DNA of 64,000 nt, taken from Enoplosus armatus (taxonomy: Eukaryota > Chordata > Actinopteri > Centrarchiformes > Enoplosidae). This document shows, one piece after another, positions 1 through 11,360 of this stretch; position 1 is the first letter of the stretch, and the number at the start of each line of letters is the position of its first letter. The notes beneath the pieces are model-generated. The model was not told where the DNA came from. It ran no database searches and was given only the letters and a program-made list of their open reading frames with translations. A program made the position numbers and the translations under genes. The stretch lies in NCBI RefSeq assembly GCF_043641665.1, contig NC_092195.1, positions 20,698,774-20,762,773 of the forward strand, read 5' to 3'.

Positions 1-213
1 ACACACACACTCTGCCCCGAGCACAGATTACCACAAAGCAATCTGATTGGCTGACGTGCCCCCCCCCATCACCTGAGGCCGTGATTAGGTGCAGCTTGGG
101 TTTCAGCACACCTGGACCAGACTATCAGCAGGATGTGGACAGGTACAGTCCAGCGGGCATTCGACAACATCCACACTCTCTGACAAAAGGGTCTGAACAT
201 CTGGGACAAACCT

Positions 214-249
214 TTCTTCTTCTTCTTCTTCTTCTTCTTCTTCTTCTTC
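214..249 (+). repeat. (TTC)n microsatellite
   Basis: Twelve ttc units. Shorter runs of the same triplet occur at 16368-16391 and 37690-37709. Confidence 0.98.
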
Positions 250-544
250 GAAATATTACTGTTAGTTTATTATTTGTTTGGATTGTAGATCTAAAGTAAA
301 TCTGTAGATTCTTATTTCAGTGTGAGCTCCGTTTAGTCTTGTATTTTATTATTCAAATTTTTATAAAGAAGTTTTTATGAAAGCTTTAAGAATAATATTG
401 TTCCCTTGCAACAGCTGTTTAGTGCACATGTGCAAGTTGATATGCTTTGAACCGTGGATTTATTCTATAATCTATTTATTTTAGCATCATATGTAAACAC
501 AGTAGTTGCACATACCACTTGAAATAAACCCCCCACAAACACAC

Positions 545-706
545 AAAGCATGTATTGTGTTTTATTTAAATGAAAACAGTGTAGTGCTTCCTACAGGTGG
601 AAGAGGTCACATCTGCTGCTCCGTTCACTCTCCGTCTGTCATGACGATCTGATCCTGGATCAAAGCACCGACTCTGAGGAGGTTCAGGCCTCAGTGCCTG
701 AGGACC
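545..706 (-). other. Weak candidate for a minus-strand terminal exon with polyadenylation signal
   Basis: On the minus strand an acceptor-like ccaacatttactcag precedes a short open frame PEGAEETEAFLSQKREA and a stop (about 764 to 721). An AATAAA follows (complement of 561-566) with a G/T-rich stretch below it (complement of 510-540). Signals are in the right order, but no family is recognised. An AATAAA on the + strand (521-526) shows how easily such motifs occur here. Confidence 0.15.
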
Positions 707-2582
707 AGCTTACGCAGACGCTAAGCTTCTCTCTTCTGGCTGAGGAAGGCCTCCGTCTCCTCCGCACCTTCTGGCTGAGTAAATGTTGGGGAAAGGAGAT
801 TTTAGAAATCCTATTGGCTGTCAGTTTAAACACACCTGCCTGTGGAAACAACATGTCCACTCAGTGTTTTTGTGTGGGTACAAACAAATCCCTCCCCACT
901 CTTATTGGTTTGAAGTGTGGCGTTTGCCACATCTCCAAACCTCCATAATATCGATGAGACAGGAGTCCAAACACATGAGCGGACTGTGTTTGACACACTG
1001 AACCGACTCATCACAAAATCACAAACATCTGACGGTGAAGCTTCCCTCACCAGTGACGGGAGGTCTCACTCTCAGCTCGGCATGTTACCGCCTGGTTAGT
1101 TAGAACTGATGAGCGGATGCTGAGCTGTTAACAGTGAACAGAACTGACATGCGTGGTTTTATTCTGAAAAGCTTAACATCATGGTGTTTTTATAACGTCA
1201 TCTCACAGTCAGTCACCACAGTCAGACTCCATTTCAGCGAGGGGAAGAAGTTATTAAAAAGTTATTTCAGGCATGTTGGGTTTCAGAAGTAAGATTCCTT
1301 CTTATTTGTCTGATGGACTTGAGGTGACCGGCAGTTTGAAGGCACTTCTCAAGGCTTGGATTGACATGAGACTCATTTTGACTGAAACCCAAATGAAAAG
1401 GAATTTTGGTTCTCTGATGAAAAGTAACTGGTATAAAAAAAACAGTGTTAAAAACTTCAAGAAGTCGCAAAGAGCAGCGAGAAACATCTAAACACCAAGG
1501 TCAAAAGTCTGTAGCTGACTCCCTCAGCAGGAGGCTCGGTGAAAAGAGGCTGGAATCAAGTATCTGTTGTGCTACAGGGGAGTGGACTAAAGGGCCTGTC
1601 CCCCAAACTGTGGGGGGGGGGGGACTCCACAACAAGCTTAAAACACACTGACATAGTGTCGCCTTATTAAGTTGTTTTGGCGAATGTGTTAGCGCCATGT
1701 CTCTGATGATGTCCTGTATGTCCATTACTCTTCTTTTAGATCTAGTTTGGACTCAATATAAGTTGTCCTCACCAGTTTCCATCAGAGCGTCTCACACACA
1801 ACCCGACAGATGTGTGATTCTGCAGTGAAATGTGCCGTTAACGGCCCTGATGGCAGCAGACAGGGTTAGCCGTTGATGCTCGTGCAGAGAGTTTGAAGTT
1901 CAGAGTAGGACAGAACTCAAATACATTAACTCTGCTGACACTGGTGCGTCGTAATTCGGGAACTGTAATGTACTTTGGACAGTTAATATTTGCCCCACTA
2001 TGCTCAAACACACACCCACACACACACAAACGGCCTGTTCAAATGTTAACATGTCTCAATTAACATAAATGTCAAATGTCGCCCACACGGTACAACATCT
2101 ATGCTCACAATCTGTGTTTCTAGAAGCTGGAGAGGATTTCTCACCGTCTTTGCTTAAAGAAAATAAAAAACTGTAGAGTCAAAGCGTTGAGTTGGGGCTG
2201 AACAGAGTGTACTATTCTCTTTGTATTGCCTATCAAGACAGGAACACATAGAGCTGGCGGCACACTGGGTCCCAGCTTGTCTTGGGAACATTCATGAGTG
2301 CCTGGACCCAACAGATATCAGTAAGACCTCTCTCTGACGTCCACTCTTCAGGCGGGGGCCGAGGTGGCTCCCCTTCAAGGTTTCTGGTGCGTGTTTTGTC
2401 GTTGTGATCCCTCTTGTCTCTTGTCCTTGGCAGAGGGAACAGATTGATGATGCAGGACATGTAATAAGTTGGAGATGACATGAATCCTTTGTTGCGAATC
2501 TTATCTTTGTATGTCCAGTGGACAGTTGGTGGGGCCTCATAGTCTGAAACCCTGAAATTATTGTTGTTTTGTTCCTTTTTAA

Positions 2583-2615
2583 AAGACTATTGATGTATTT
2601 TACATCAATAGTCTT
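2583..2615. repeat. Perfect short hairpin (15-bp arms, 3-nt loop)
   Basis: Bases aagactattgatgta (2583-2597) are followed by ttt and then their exact reverse complement at 2601-2615. It could be a cruciform or RNA hairpin. The arms are too short for a normal miRNA precursor and there is no T-run placement that would suggest a terminator. Confidence 0.9.
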
Positions 2616-3454
2616 GAGTACTAAAAAACCTGTTTTGCTGCCTGAACACTGGCGCTCCCTGCTGGTACCCAACAGGGTATTAAAGCTTTACAAAGGGCAT
2701 AAACACAGGACAAGTCATGTACGATGTACTGAGAAGTCATTGGGATAGATTTTAGCATCCCTGAGCCTGTAAAGAAATGAGTGGATAAAGAAATGGAGAG
2801 GAGAGAAATGAAAATGAAGACGACACTGACAAGAGACAAGCTATAAGAAATACTGACTGAGGAAGAGGACAAAAAGAGGAAGGAAAGACGAGGAGGTAAA
2901 GTAATAAAGCGAAAGGTTCAACCTTGATTGTGTCAGCAGCTTTTCTCCAGCAGAGGGCAGCATTATCTCTGTTACAGTAAACAGGAGGCGGGAGATGGAG
3001 ATACAAGGAAACAGGGCACAAAATACACACAAAGGATTAGATGCCTTTAAAGTAGTACTATAGCTGCAAGAGTACACAAACTACAGTACTACAACTGTAT
3101 ATATACCGTATATACTATATCTAAAGATCATCGTTCAGACACCTGCAGTAGTGAGACGATCAGATGGGTTTCCCTCCACATGTAAGAAATGTGGTGTGAT
3201 CAACCTTAATACACTGAATCAATGATGACAACTGTAGACATCATGTTAAAGGTCCTGTAGCACACTCTGTCTATTGACTGTACTGTTCTCAGGCCAGCAG
3301 CTTATTGATCCATGAAATCAATGAGACACAGAAGCATTACAGTTTATGGGAACAATGTTACATCATCAGTGACTGAAATGTTACAGCAGATGCTCAAAAT
3401 CTTCAAACTTAAACTTCAAGCAATTGTCCAGTTTTCAAACTGACCTGGAAATGC

Positions 3455-3600
3455 GCTGCTGTCACGGCTGGTGAGTGTGAGGCAGTGGGAATAGGACCCC
3501 AATGCAGACATGCAGGTTCAGGGAGGCAGGTATGCAGGCAGACAGGGGGACAGGTGGGGTCAGGTACAGGTAAGGGGTCAGGTTACAGTTCTGGCATGAA
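3455..3600 (+). repeat. G-rich interspersed repeat end (gtcacggctggtgag...aggaccccaatgcagac)
   Basis: Begins near ctgctgtcacggctggtgag and contains gaataggaccccaatgcaga followed by runs of caggcagg, caggtgggg and caggtacagg. The phrase ggaccc-aatgcagac marks one end of a common teleost repeat. The ggcagg runs are its low-complexity part. Confidence 0.4.
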
Positions 3601-5550
3601 AGCAAAGGCACGAGGTACATGGCAACTTTGATGGTTTAGGGTTAGGGTTAGAACTGAGAGGCTGACGAGGGACAGAGATGCAGGTGAGGAAGGCCAGGGA
3701 AGTGGTGTGTCGATGGGTGATGGGGAAAGGAGGGAAAGTCTGAGGGCATCTGGCGGATGGATGGAGGAGGGGCCTGGGGAATAGCAAAGTGGCTGAGGAG
3801 GACGGACAGAGAGACAAACTGTGACAACTGTCCTGGAAACGTCCTCAGGAAGGAGCAGCTCCCGGAGCAACATGCTTTGCTCGAGGGCACTGAGGGTGCA
3901 CGAGGAAGGGGAGAGCTGCCTCCATTCAGCACCAGGATCCGCCCAGTTACCTGCTGCTGAAGTCTTTATTCCTAGTCAGTAATGTCGGTCAGTGACCCTC
4001 CGTACAGAGCTGCATCATGACCACGGCCTCAGGCGAATGATGGGAAACTTGTTGATTGTAAGTGATGACATATTTTGTATTGAGCTTCCAAATAGAAGCC
4101 AAACTTATATCCAAAGAATTACATTCACTGAATGAATCAGCGGGAAACCTGATTGGAAGAAAATAAGACTTTCCAGTGTAGTATCTGTGGAAAGTTCACT
4201 GACTTAACCCTCTCACTTTCCATGTGCTGGAAGTCAATATACTTCATTTCACCAGGATATAAACAAACAGCTGAACGATTAGTCTGGTTGAAGTAAAGCA
4301 ACTGAACAGGTAAATCTGGGTCATCATTTGGTCAAATGTTGAATCAAACAGTGGAAGGACACTGAGCTTTGGTGATTGGTGATGCAGCACAGTTGCACAG
4401 GAGGACAGTGTGTGTGTGTGGGGCTGCATAGGTCGCTTGGTAAACATGGATCCAGGTGGGAACTGCAAGAATGTGACTTCTTGCAGCTTTTTGCTGTTGA
4501 TGCTGGCAAGAAAACACCAGATCGGAGCTCCGTGTGGAGGGAAGTCCAAGCGGGAAAGATGAAGTCAACCACTGCCAGTAAAAGATTTTGTTTATGGAGG
4601 ACAGTTATCTCCAGACCTCAGTTGAGCCCTGAACTGTTGTAAAGTTGTACAGTTAACTACTCCTGCTGTTGATGGACTTTAATTGACTTTAAGACGCAAG
4701 TAAACAAATAAATGAAGTGACGCAGACACGCTGGTGTGTTGTCACGGGACCTTCGGAGCTCTGCGGTCACTGTGTCAAAGGTTACGAGACTGGAGGGTTT
4801 GTTTTTGGTTGACAGTGCAGTCCGCTGGACAGATCAGGATAGACCCCTAATACATGATCACAGACACCCTAATGACATTAAACTGATCCTGTTCCGTGGA
4901 CGAACATGTGAATGCAAAAGCTTTTTCCATCTAGTACGTATTATTATTATTATGACAAAAGCCAGGATATAAATGACTCATTAAAAAGGAAAAATGCCAC
5001 GATGATAAAGTTGACTCATTGACCTTTAGCAATACTTCACAGCTTCAAAGACTTCTAATAACTGAGATCACAGAAACAATTCAATCGGACTTATTGATTC
5101 CTACAACAGACAGCAGAAAAAAATGAGGTCATGCAAAACAAAGAAGACAAGATTGCAACTTGACATTGATCATTAACAGTGTCTAACAGTCTAACAGACG
5201 CTGGGGTTTATAGAAAACGAGTGCTAGCTACCAACGATACCAAACAAACGTGAGTAACTGTGAACACAAAGCAGCGCATTTACAGAGCAAAACTGGTCCT
5301 GGATTTTCTTTCTTTGTCATCATCTGTTCCTGCATTATATACTTATCATATACTATATTTTATAGAAGTATTATATAACACTGTGTTGTTATCTTCAGTT
5401 TAAGAAGCCGCTGGCTGCTTGACCCATGACCAGGAACTGAAACAGCAGCACTGATTGATCTCTGATCGGCTCTGATCTGAAGAATGTTCCTCCTGCAGAC
5501 TGAAAAGAATGTGGATTCATCAGAAGCATGTTTGCTCTGTCTGCAACATG

Positions 5551-5574
5551 TTGTTGTTGTTGTTGTTGTTGTTG
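5551..5574 (+). repeat. (TTG)n microsatellite
   Basis: Eight ttg units upstream of the deptor exons. The valine or asparagine runs that result in nearby frames are artefacts of the repeat. Confidence 0.97.
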
Positions 5575-6849
5575 ATGTCGTCCTTCTCAGCCACGTTGTC
5601 CAAATGACTGAGCTGAGGTCAGACATGTGTGGTCAGAGAAAGCCATTTAAACACTGTACATCTATTTAAATATATCGACTGTGAATTCACAGACAACGCT
5701 CTTTTAAAAAGGAGATGCTACTCAGTCTGCACTCGTTCCTCTGCACCGTATCGACCGACGGAAATCTTCGCAGCTTTCGCTTTTGCCCTGATTCCCCCCC
5801 GTCCATCAGAGCAGAACTGATCTTTGTGTTTCCTTTTCCTGTCCAGCTGCAGCCTCCCACAGTCTGCATGGCAACCAGGCCGGAGCTCGGGCACATTTAC
5901 GAGCAGCGACTATCAGAGAGAGGCTTCAGGTGCCTGTCTGCTTTTCAGACATTCTGTTTGCTCCAGAGCTGCCAAACTCTCTTTGTATAAAAGCTTTTTC
6001 TAAAGTTGCTCAATGAAAGATTTTTCTGAAGAAATCCAGCCTCTTATCAAACCGTAGCCTGCAGCAGCCGATGGAGCAAAAGGTTAAACACAGATATTAT
6101 TGATATCATTCAGCCGTCTCAGGAACAGTCAGTACTGGTTCAGTTATTAAAAGTAGAAAGCACACATCCTCACACACATGGCTTGTTGCCTTGCCAAACA
6201 GTGAGGAAATGTTTGTGCAAGTTAGTGTGTGGAGTCAAACCTGCAACCTGGAAGACTGCTGGGCCTCCAGGCCTTTAAGGGAAGACACAGGAACTCATTA
6301 AATACTTCATCTCAAATTCTTTATTATGTACAATTTTGTGCAGGTCTGTATGTTAAATTATATTGACATTTTTGTCAAACATTAAGTCCCTACAAACGAT
6401 TCTTTCTATGAGATAAAGAAAACTGCAGCATCTTCAGGTTCAACCATGGAAGCAAAAGCTGGTTGTTGGTTTTAAAAAAAAAGCTATTTTTTCATGTCTA
6501 AAACAAAAGGTGATGCACAAAGGAAACATTTCTTAAATGTTGTTTTGAAAAGTGAGTCATAAATGGTGGTGTATTGTTAATATCACCTTGCTGTTGCAGA
6601 GAGGGGACACTCTCCTTGATATGAGCCTCCTCCTCCCTCCTGCTGAGCGTCAGTTTGTTTGTTCACAGGTTTAATATTTAGCTCACAGACACTTTTTTTT
6701 TTTTTGCGAGCCGGATGACTACCCTCGCTTTCAGATCTGTAAACACACACAGACAGATTTAACTGACCAGCTGATTTAGAAAAGGTTGCTAGCTGTCGTG
6801 GTGCTTGTGCAGAGACTCAGTGAGAGTCTGTCCATGTGTCCGTCTGTCT

Positions 6850-6935
6850 GAGCAGTTACAGGTCTTCCTCCTCTGGATTTATCCTCCGCTGCGACTGGAT
6901 AAAGGACTGAGGAGAGATGGGACCTCGAACAGCCG
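6850..6935 (+). other. Possible alternative first exon of deptor (short-isoform start)
   Basis: ATG at 6917 in a fair context (gagagATGG) is followed by GGA CCT CGA ACA GCC G and a strong donor gtaagaa at 6936. Joined to the acceptor at 8969/8970 it stays in frame and reads MGPRTA-VAPSKE. An in-frame TGA lies just upstream (6908-6910), so this exon could only act as a translation start. It would give a 166-residue protein with the linker and PDZ but no DEP domains. The left boundary is not defined. A chance ATG plus donor cannot be excluded. Confidence 0.25.
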
Positions 6936-8969
6936 GTAAGAACTGCTTCAGTTCACATACCGAACACTGGAAATGTCCGACTCCCCATATTCAACATCAC
7001 CAGAAACAAACAGTAAAGAGGTCGGGGGTCAGACCTCTGTGCCCTCAACAAATATTCAAATAGTTGGATGTGATTTTGATTTAGTCACAAAAAGCTGCAT
7101 GACGCTTAAAGACCATGTTCAATCTTTTTCAGCTGTAACTGTCTTCAGAGCTTAATGTGGTAGATCATAGTTGTGATAGTTGTGGTAAATCATACGTTTT
7201 TCACTTCTTGTAAGCAGTCATTATAAAATGCTATTGCTCATTTAAAATGAGTACTGACAGAAGAGAAAGACAGGAGACATGTTGAGAGAGAAAAGGGGAT
7301 GACATGCAACCAGCATCCTCAGTCAGGATCAAACCAGGGACACTGCAGGTACATGGAGGGGCCTCAGACCACTTGGGGGCATCTTCTTCTTCATCTTTTT
7401 ATACTGTTTCATTTTTGTTGGCTCCAACTTTAAATGAAATAGGATCAACAAGCATGTTTTTACAATGGGTGACAAGTTAATAAAGTACATTTTTATTGCA
7501 GGTAAAAAGTAAAAGAGTGTACGCAAAGTACAAAACCAAACACTGGTCCTCTTTAAAATCACTTTGAAGAACCCATTTTTATGATATTGTTTTCGTTGAC
7601 TTTGTGACAATCATCATCATCAGAAGAAGAAGAATCAATGAAAGAAAAACAGATTTTTGGAAATGTGAGATGAGCGGCGTGTACTGAAATTCAATTTGTT
7701 TAATGGAAAAATGTATCAGGAGATATAAGAAGCCTGACAGTTAGGAGACAATCCTTTTAACTGCCACATACATGTTTTAGGAAATGATTTTTGTCATATT
7801 TAAGACGGTAACCATGGCTACAAGGGGAAGTAGCGGATTAATTATTGTCCTGAACGGGAAGCGTTCTTGTTATGATGAGACAAAGGCCATGACCATGTTT
7901 CATCAAACAGTAAACAAATGAACTTTATTGTTTTATTATCATTTTATTATCTGGGTGTATGAGGTCGTCATCCTGTCGTAAAATAACCAGATTTAAAATG
8001 ATGAGATTCAGAACAAGCACTATGTCGACAGGAGCACGTGAAGCCGCCACCGAGCTGGTCCAGGTTGGCTTCCCATGTGATGCTACAAGTCTGTGTTGAC
8101 TCATTTAAATATTTACCCATGAGCACCAGACTTCAACTAAGCGGTCTAAACATTTAACCACAACTTAGGAAATGAGTGGAGAGAGAAAGCAGGAGGTGGA
8201 GGTTAAACGGTGCACATGTTAATCTGCTAATCCACCATGACAGCAGAGTGTAACCTCACGGTGCTTTACTTGCCACGAGTCAGCAGTTTGGCAGATTTGA
8301 TTAGGTGCTAAATATGTTTCACCAAATTCACCCTGAAGTTCTGTTTTCTTACCACAAATATCAGCTTTAACAGGATGAAGGCTGGAATTCATTTGAGGGT
8401 GCGCTCTGTTCTGACTGTGATATTACAATATTACGTCTCACTTGGTTTAGCACATTGTGCAGGTTTACTGCATTACACCGTGTATTTTCTGCACTGACTC
8501 TGTGGGCGTTTGGTGGTTTGGGGGGGTTGTTGCTTCCCTCACCAGCACTGCATAGTGAGCGATGATAAGAGATTGCTTTCATTTTTCAGAAGCAGTTGTG
8601 TTGTTAACATTAACTTGTGTGTGAAATAGAATTTATTCATCTTTCCCCCAGTCATAGCTCTGTTTACACTGTAGAAATAAAGGTCTGTGGAGATTCAGCC
8701 ACAGAGAAGACACTTCTCACTTCTAGGGCTACACGTCTGCCCATCTCAGAGCAAAAAGGGCATTGGTCAGCCCTCACAGGCAACGCCGCGACCTCTGTTT
8801 GTCTTTCTTATCTGCAATTTAATTTTGTTATCACGGCATGTTTGAACAGAAACAGAACTGTTGGAAGTTGAATTGAGGAAGTTAAACACAAAAGTGGGTC
8901 AGTTTTGATTCTGGTCATCGTCACGGAGCTCACTTCAGCAGGCATAATGATTTCCTCTCCCTCCGTCAG
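6936..8969 (+). other. DNA between the candidate alternative exon and the first firm deptor exon
   Basis: About 2 kb, AT-rich, with the reverse SINE-like copy at 7240-7382 and no other recognisable element. It ends in the acceptor cctctccctccgtcag. Confidence 0.6.
7240..7382 (-). mobile_element. tRNA-derived SINE-like copy, reverse orientation
   Basis: Read on the minus strand it gives ccccaagtggtctgaggc, catgtacctgcag, tccctggtttgatcctgact, ggttgcatgtcatcccctttt, ctctctc and cctgtctttctcttctgtca. This is the same layout as the copy at 61031-61176, and here the B box (ggtttgatcc) is better preserved. There is no clear A-tail. It lies between the candidate short-isoform exon and the first firm deptor exon. 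Confidence 0.6.
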
Positions 8970-9146
8970 TGGCTCCTTCTAAGGAGATGAAGGCGGTTGC
9001 AGGAGGAGGATGTGGAGGTCAGGGAGAAGCCCGGCTGAGGAGCAGCAGTGACGGCAGCAGGTACAGCAGGAGAGGAGTCGGCCTACCCAACAACTCCTCC
9101 TCCTCCTCCTCCTCCTCCTCCCCGGTGCTCTCCAACCCCAAATCAG
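8970..9146 (+). CDS. deptor: deptor exon: serine-rich linker before the PDZ domain
   Basis: The exon begins after an AG acceptor (ctccgtcag) in phase 1 and ends at AATCAG/gtaaaa. It opens with VAPSKEMK (human VSPSKEIK) and closes with PVLSNPKS (human PVLCNPKS), which anchors the alignment at both ends. The middle is Gly/Arg/Ser rich and contains nine consecutive serine codons, all TCC (about 9096-9122), a typical slippage expansion. The mammalian degron SSGYFS, the phosphorylated site bound by beta-TrCP, should lie in this exon. It is not present as such; the nearest string is SSSDGSRYS. A first codon base G must come from an upstream exon. Confidence 0.85.
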
Positions 9147-10288
9147 GTAAAACAATAAATACCTGCACAGGATGGAGGAGCTGTTATGTGGGGACATTTT
9201 AGGAGACGCTGTAGCATTTGTAGCACATTGAGATTTTAGTTAAGGGTTGAAAACACTTCACATCTCATTTTCCAACGAAAACATATCATATGCGACACAC
9301 ACAGGTTAAACTGTTGTTTTCAGTGGGTGGGGAAGTGGTGTTTCTTGCTTTGCGACACCGCATTTTTACCTGTTTCATATTCAGTCTTGAAGAGGCCGGT
9401 GGACACAGAGGAGCTGCAAAGGCCAGGAGGACCCTACATCAAGAAAACATTTACTGTAAGTTAATGTTAGTTTATTTAGTGCAAGTCCATAAAGGAACAC
9501 TTGTAATCTGAGAAGTAACTAAAGCTAAAGACAAATGTAGTCAAGTGAAAAGTCAAACGTTTGCCTCTGAGATGTAACGGAGCAGCCGGCTCTATAGCAA
9601 GTCTACATGTTTCTGGGTCTTTTTCTTTTGCTAACGTGTTCCATCACTTTTAATTGCTTGTATTTCACAACTACTCACTAATGATTGTCTTGCTGGAGTG
9701 GGCAGATGAGCTGTGAGGAAGCTTTCTTAAGGACCTCTCTTCTGCTACAGATGAATGTCTCATTGACCTCTCTTTGTCTGCAGATTGTGGGCGATGCAGT
9801 GGGTTGGGGGTTTGTGGTGAGAGGAAACAGGCCGTGTCACATCCAGGCCGTGGAGCCCTGCGGCCCGGCTGCTGCTGCTGGGATGAAGGTAGGCATCATG
9901 GGAAATGTAGTTAGTGAAGATGGTTACTCCCCTGATGTATTTAAAATTGCCCCAGCTTTGTGGTGACAAAAATGAGTTGAATTCGTAAGAGATGCTGGGG
10001 GGTGTTTCCATTCATTTCAATGGTTTGCGTGGAAGTGACATGTTGTGGCCAGTAGAGGAACAGCACGTTATTTGTTTCCTTCAAACTTTCCTGTAATGAC
10101 ATCATGGAGGTCTACCAGAGAATTTGTTATTATTGCTTCCCTCTCTTCTCCACCTGCAGGTTTGTCAGTTTGTGGTTTCGGTCAACGGGCTCAATGTTCT
10201 CAATCTGGACTACCGGACCGTCAGCCACCTGATCCTAACGGGACCCAGAACTGTGGTTATGGAGGTGATGGAGGAGACTGACCACTGA
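8970..10288 (+). CDS. deptor: DEPTOR C-terminal region (four exons; serine-rich linker plus PDZ domain), partial gene
   Basis: Gene-level entry; exons are 8970-9146, 9385-9455, 9784-9888 and 10160-10288. DEPTOR binds mTOR through its C-terminal PDZ domain and restrains mTORC1 and mTORC2 in the cytoplasm. Spliced, these exons encode 160 residues that align from memory with the last ~160 of about 409 residues of human DEPTOR. Shared motifs are PSKE at the exon start, the VLKRPV block, the PDZ core and the C-terminal MEVMEE. All introns have GT/AG ends and phases join without a break (1, 0, 0). The two N-terminal DEP domains are not encoded in any exon I can recognise in the window. Either they lie left of it or this copy lacks them. 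The linker is much more diverged than the PDZ. Identity is firm; completeness is uncertain. col14a1 follows downstream as in other vertebrates. Confidence 0.92.
9385..9455 (+). CDS. deptor: deptor exon: linker to PDZ
   Basis: A 71-nt exon after acceptor atattcag and before donor gtaagt, entering in phase 1 and leaving in phase 0. It encodes VLKRPVDTEELQRPGGPY followed by IKKTFT. This corresponds closely to the human segment VLKRPVTSEELLTPGAPY...KTFT immediately before the PDZ domain. It is well conserved compared with the preceding exon. Confidence 0.92.
9784..9888 (+). CDS. deptor: deptor exon: N-terminal half of the PDZ domain
   Basis: An exact 35-codon, phase 0-0 exon between tctgcag and gtaggc. 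It starts IVGDAVGWGFVVRG and ends AAAAGMK. GWGF occupies the carboxylate-binding GLGF-type loop of the PDZ fold, and CHIQAVEPCGPAAAAG forms the strand and helix that follow. Nearly every position matches human DEPTOR as I recall it. The ORF reads on into the intron past the donor and then stops, supporting the splice. Confidence 0.95.
10160..10288 (+). CDS. deptor: deptor terminal coding exon: C-terminal half of the PDZ domain and stop
   Basis: The exon starts after cacctgcag in phase 0 with VCQFVVSVNGLNV. It continues through DYRTVSHLILTGPR and ends MEVMEETDH with a TGA at 10286-10288. The human protein ends in the same way (VMEVMEELEC), so this is the natural C-terminus. The exon has 42 codons plus the stop. 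Confidence 0.94.
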   Translation, partial: VCQFVVSVNGLNVLNLDYRTVSHLILTGPRTVVMEVMEETDH

Positions 10289-11360
10289 GAAATGAAAGAG
10301 ACACTGATGGATGGACAGTGCAGTAGAAGCTGAGAACGCCACGTACGGTGTTCTGGCTTTTATGAAACAGTTACTGACACGTGAAGCTTTCTTCAAAGGA
10401 CGGCAAGAACACAATAATGAAACAGGAGATGACCTTGTTGGGAAATACATGGGAAACCTTCTGTTTTTGATTTGTTGTTTAGCTGAAGATATGACTTTAA
10501 GATCAACACTCGTGTTGAACGGCAGCCACATCTTCTGAATAATGAGCTTGTTAAGTTTTGAATAGCGCTGGCAAGTCACCCCCAAAGAATCATCTCAAAG
10601 CCAACAGAGAAGGACTCTGGGAGGAGAATCTGTCCATACTGTGTAGTCAAACAATGATTTTAATGTTTGTGTACATAAATAGTTAGTTAACTTAGAGGCA
10701 GACCAATTGTTTTCAAGTAGCTTGGGGCTGTTTCCTCTACACAATGTGGCCCTTTGGGTCTCACACACATAGTGGTAGTTTGAGTGGTTCACTGTGATTT
10801 TTGTCCAAGAGTCCGAGCTAAGCATTAGACGACGTATCCAAACATGCTGGCTGATCTGTTAGAAACTGAATCAAATGTTGACGTGATTCTTGGGGGGTTC
10901 TTACATGTATTGGATCTGATGGCTCAGTTTTGACTATAGGCCACTATGCCAGCATTTCCACATGGCACTCGGGGGGAGTAGATACTGATACTAGATGCTG
11001 TCACCAAAAAAGAAATAAATGTTGAAGTGAATGGGAAAGCCCCCAGTTTCTCTCTTGAAAAACAAAGGCTGAAAGGCTGAAAGAGAGGTGTGTTTGGGGG
11101 GCTGCTTGCTCAGCCATGGTTGTTACCTCTTGCTCATCTCACCTGAGCTTCACTCAGACAGCAAATTTGCCCAAATTTGTGAAGATCGCCTGTCAGTCCA
11201 ACTGCGTATGGATCGGTGATGTTGTTTGTCTTGTATATTCTGTTAATGAAGCTCGAGTTTCTGTATTATTCTGTACTATTGTCTCATCAAATGCTTTTAT
11301 TTATTCAAAACTTAAACCTTGTTTCTTCTTTTCTAAATAAAGATCTGCCTGCCCTGGTAA
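10289..11360 (+). other. deptor: deptor 3'UTR with two candidate polyadenylation signals
   Basis: AT-rich, non-coding sequence directly after the deptor stop. AATAAA hexamers are at 11014-11019 and 11336-11341. The second is followed within about 25 bases by a T/G-rich stretch (ggtaagtgttgtctgtc), the usual arrangement of a cleavage site. The UTR end is therefore inferred near 11360; transcript data would be needed to choose between the two sites. Confidence 0.5.

Larger units (their letters stand above)
1..6849. other. Non-coding DNA left of the deptor exons
   Basis: No exon with recognisable homology. It holds the (TTC)n and (TTG)n runs, the poly-G at 1612, the hairpin at 2583, an A/G-rich stretch at 2770-2900 and the repeat end at 3455. 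A stretch at 5830-5930 reads MATRPELGHIYEQRLSERGF in one frame. It looks faintly DEP-like but has splice phase that does not fit the known exons. The region is either an upstream intron of deptor or intergenic. Confidence 0.6.

Noticed and set aside
3635..3651. tttagggttagggttag, a telomere-like repeat
   Set aside because: Only two and a half units, inside a G-rich dispersed repeat; too short to indicate a fusion point or telomere insertion.
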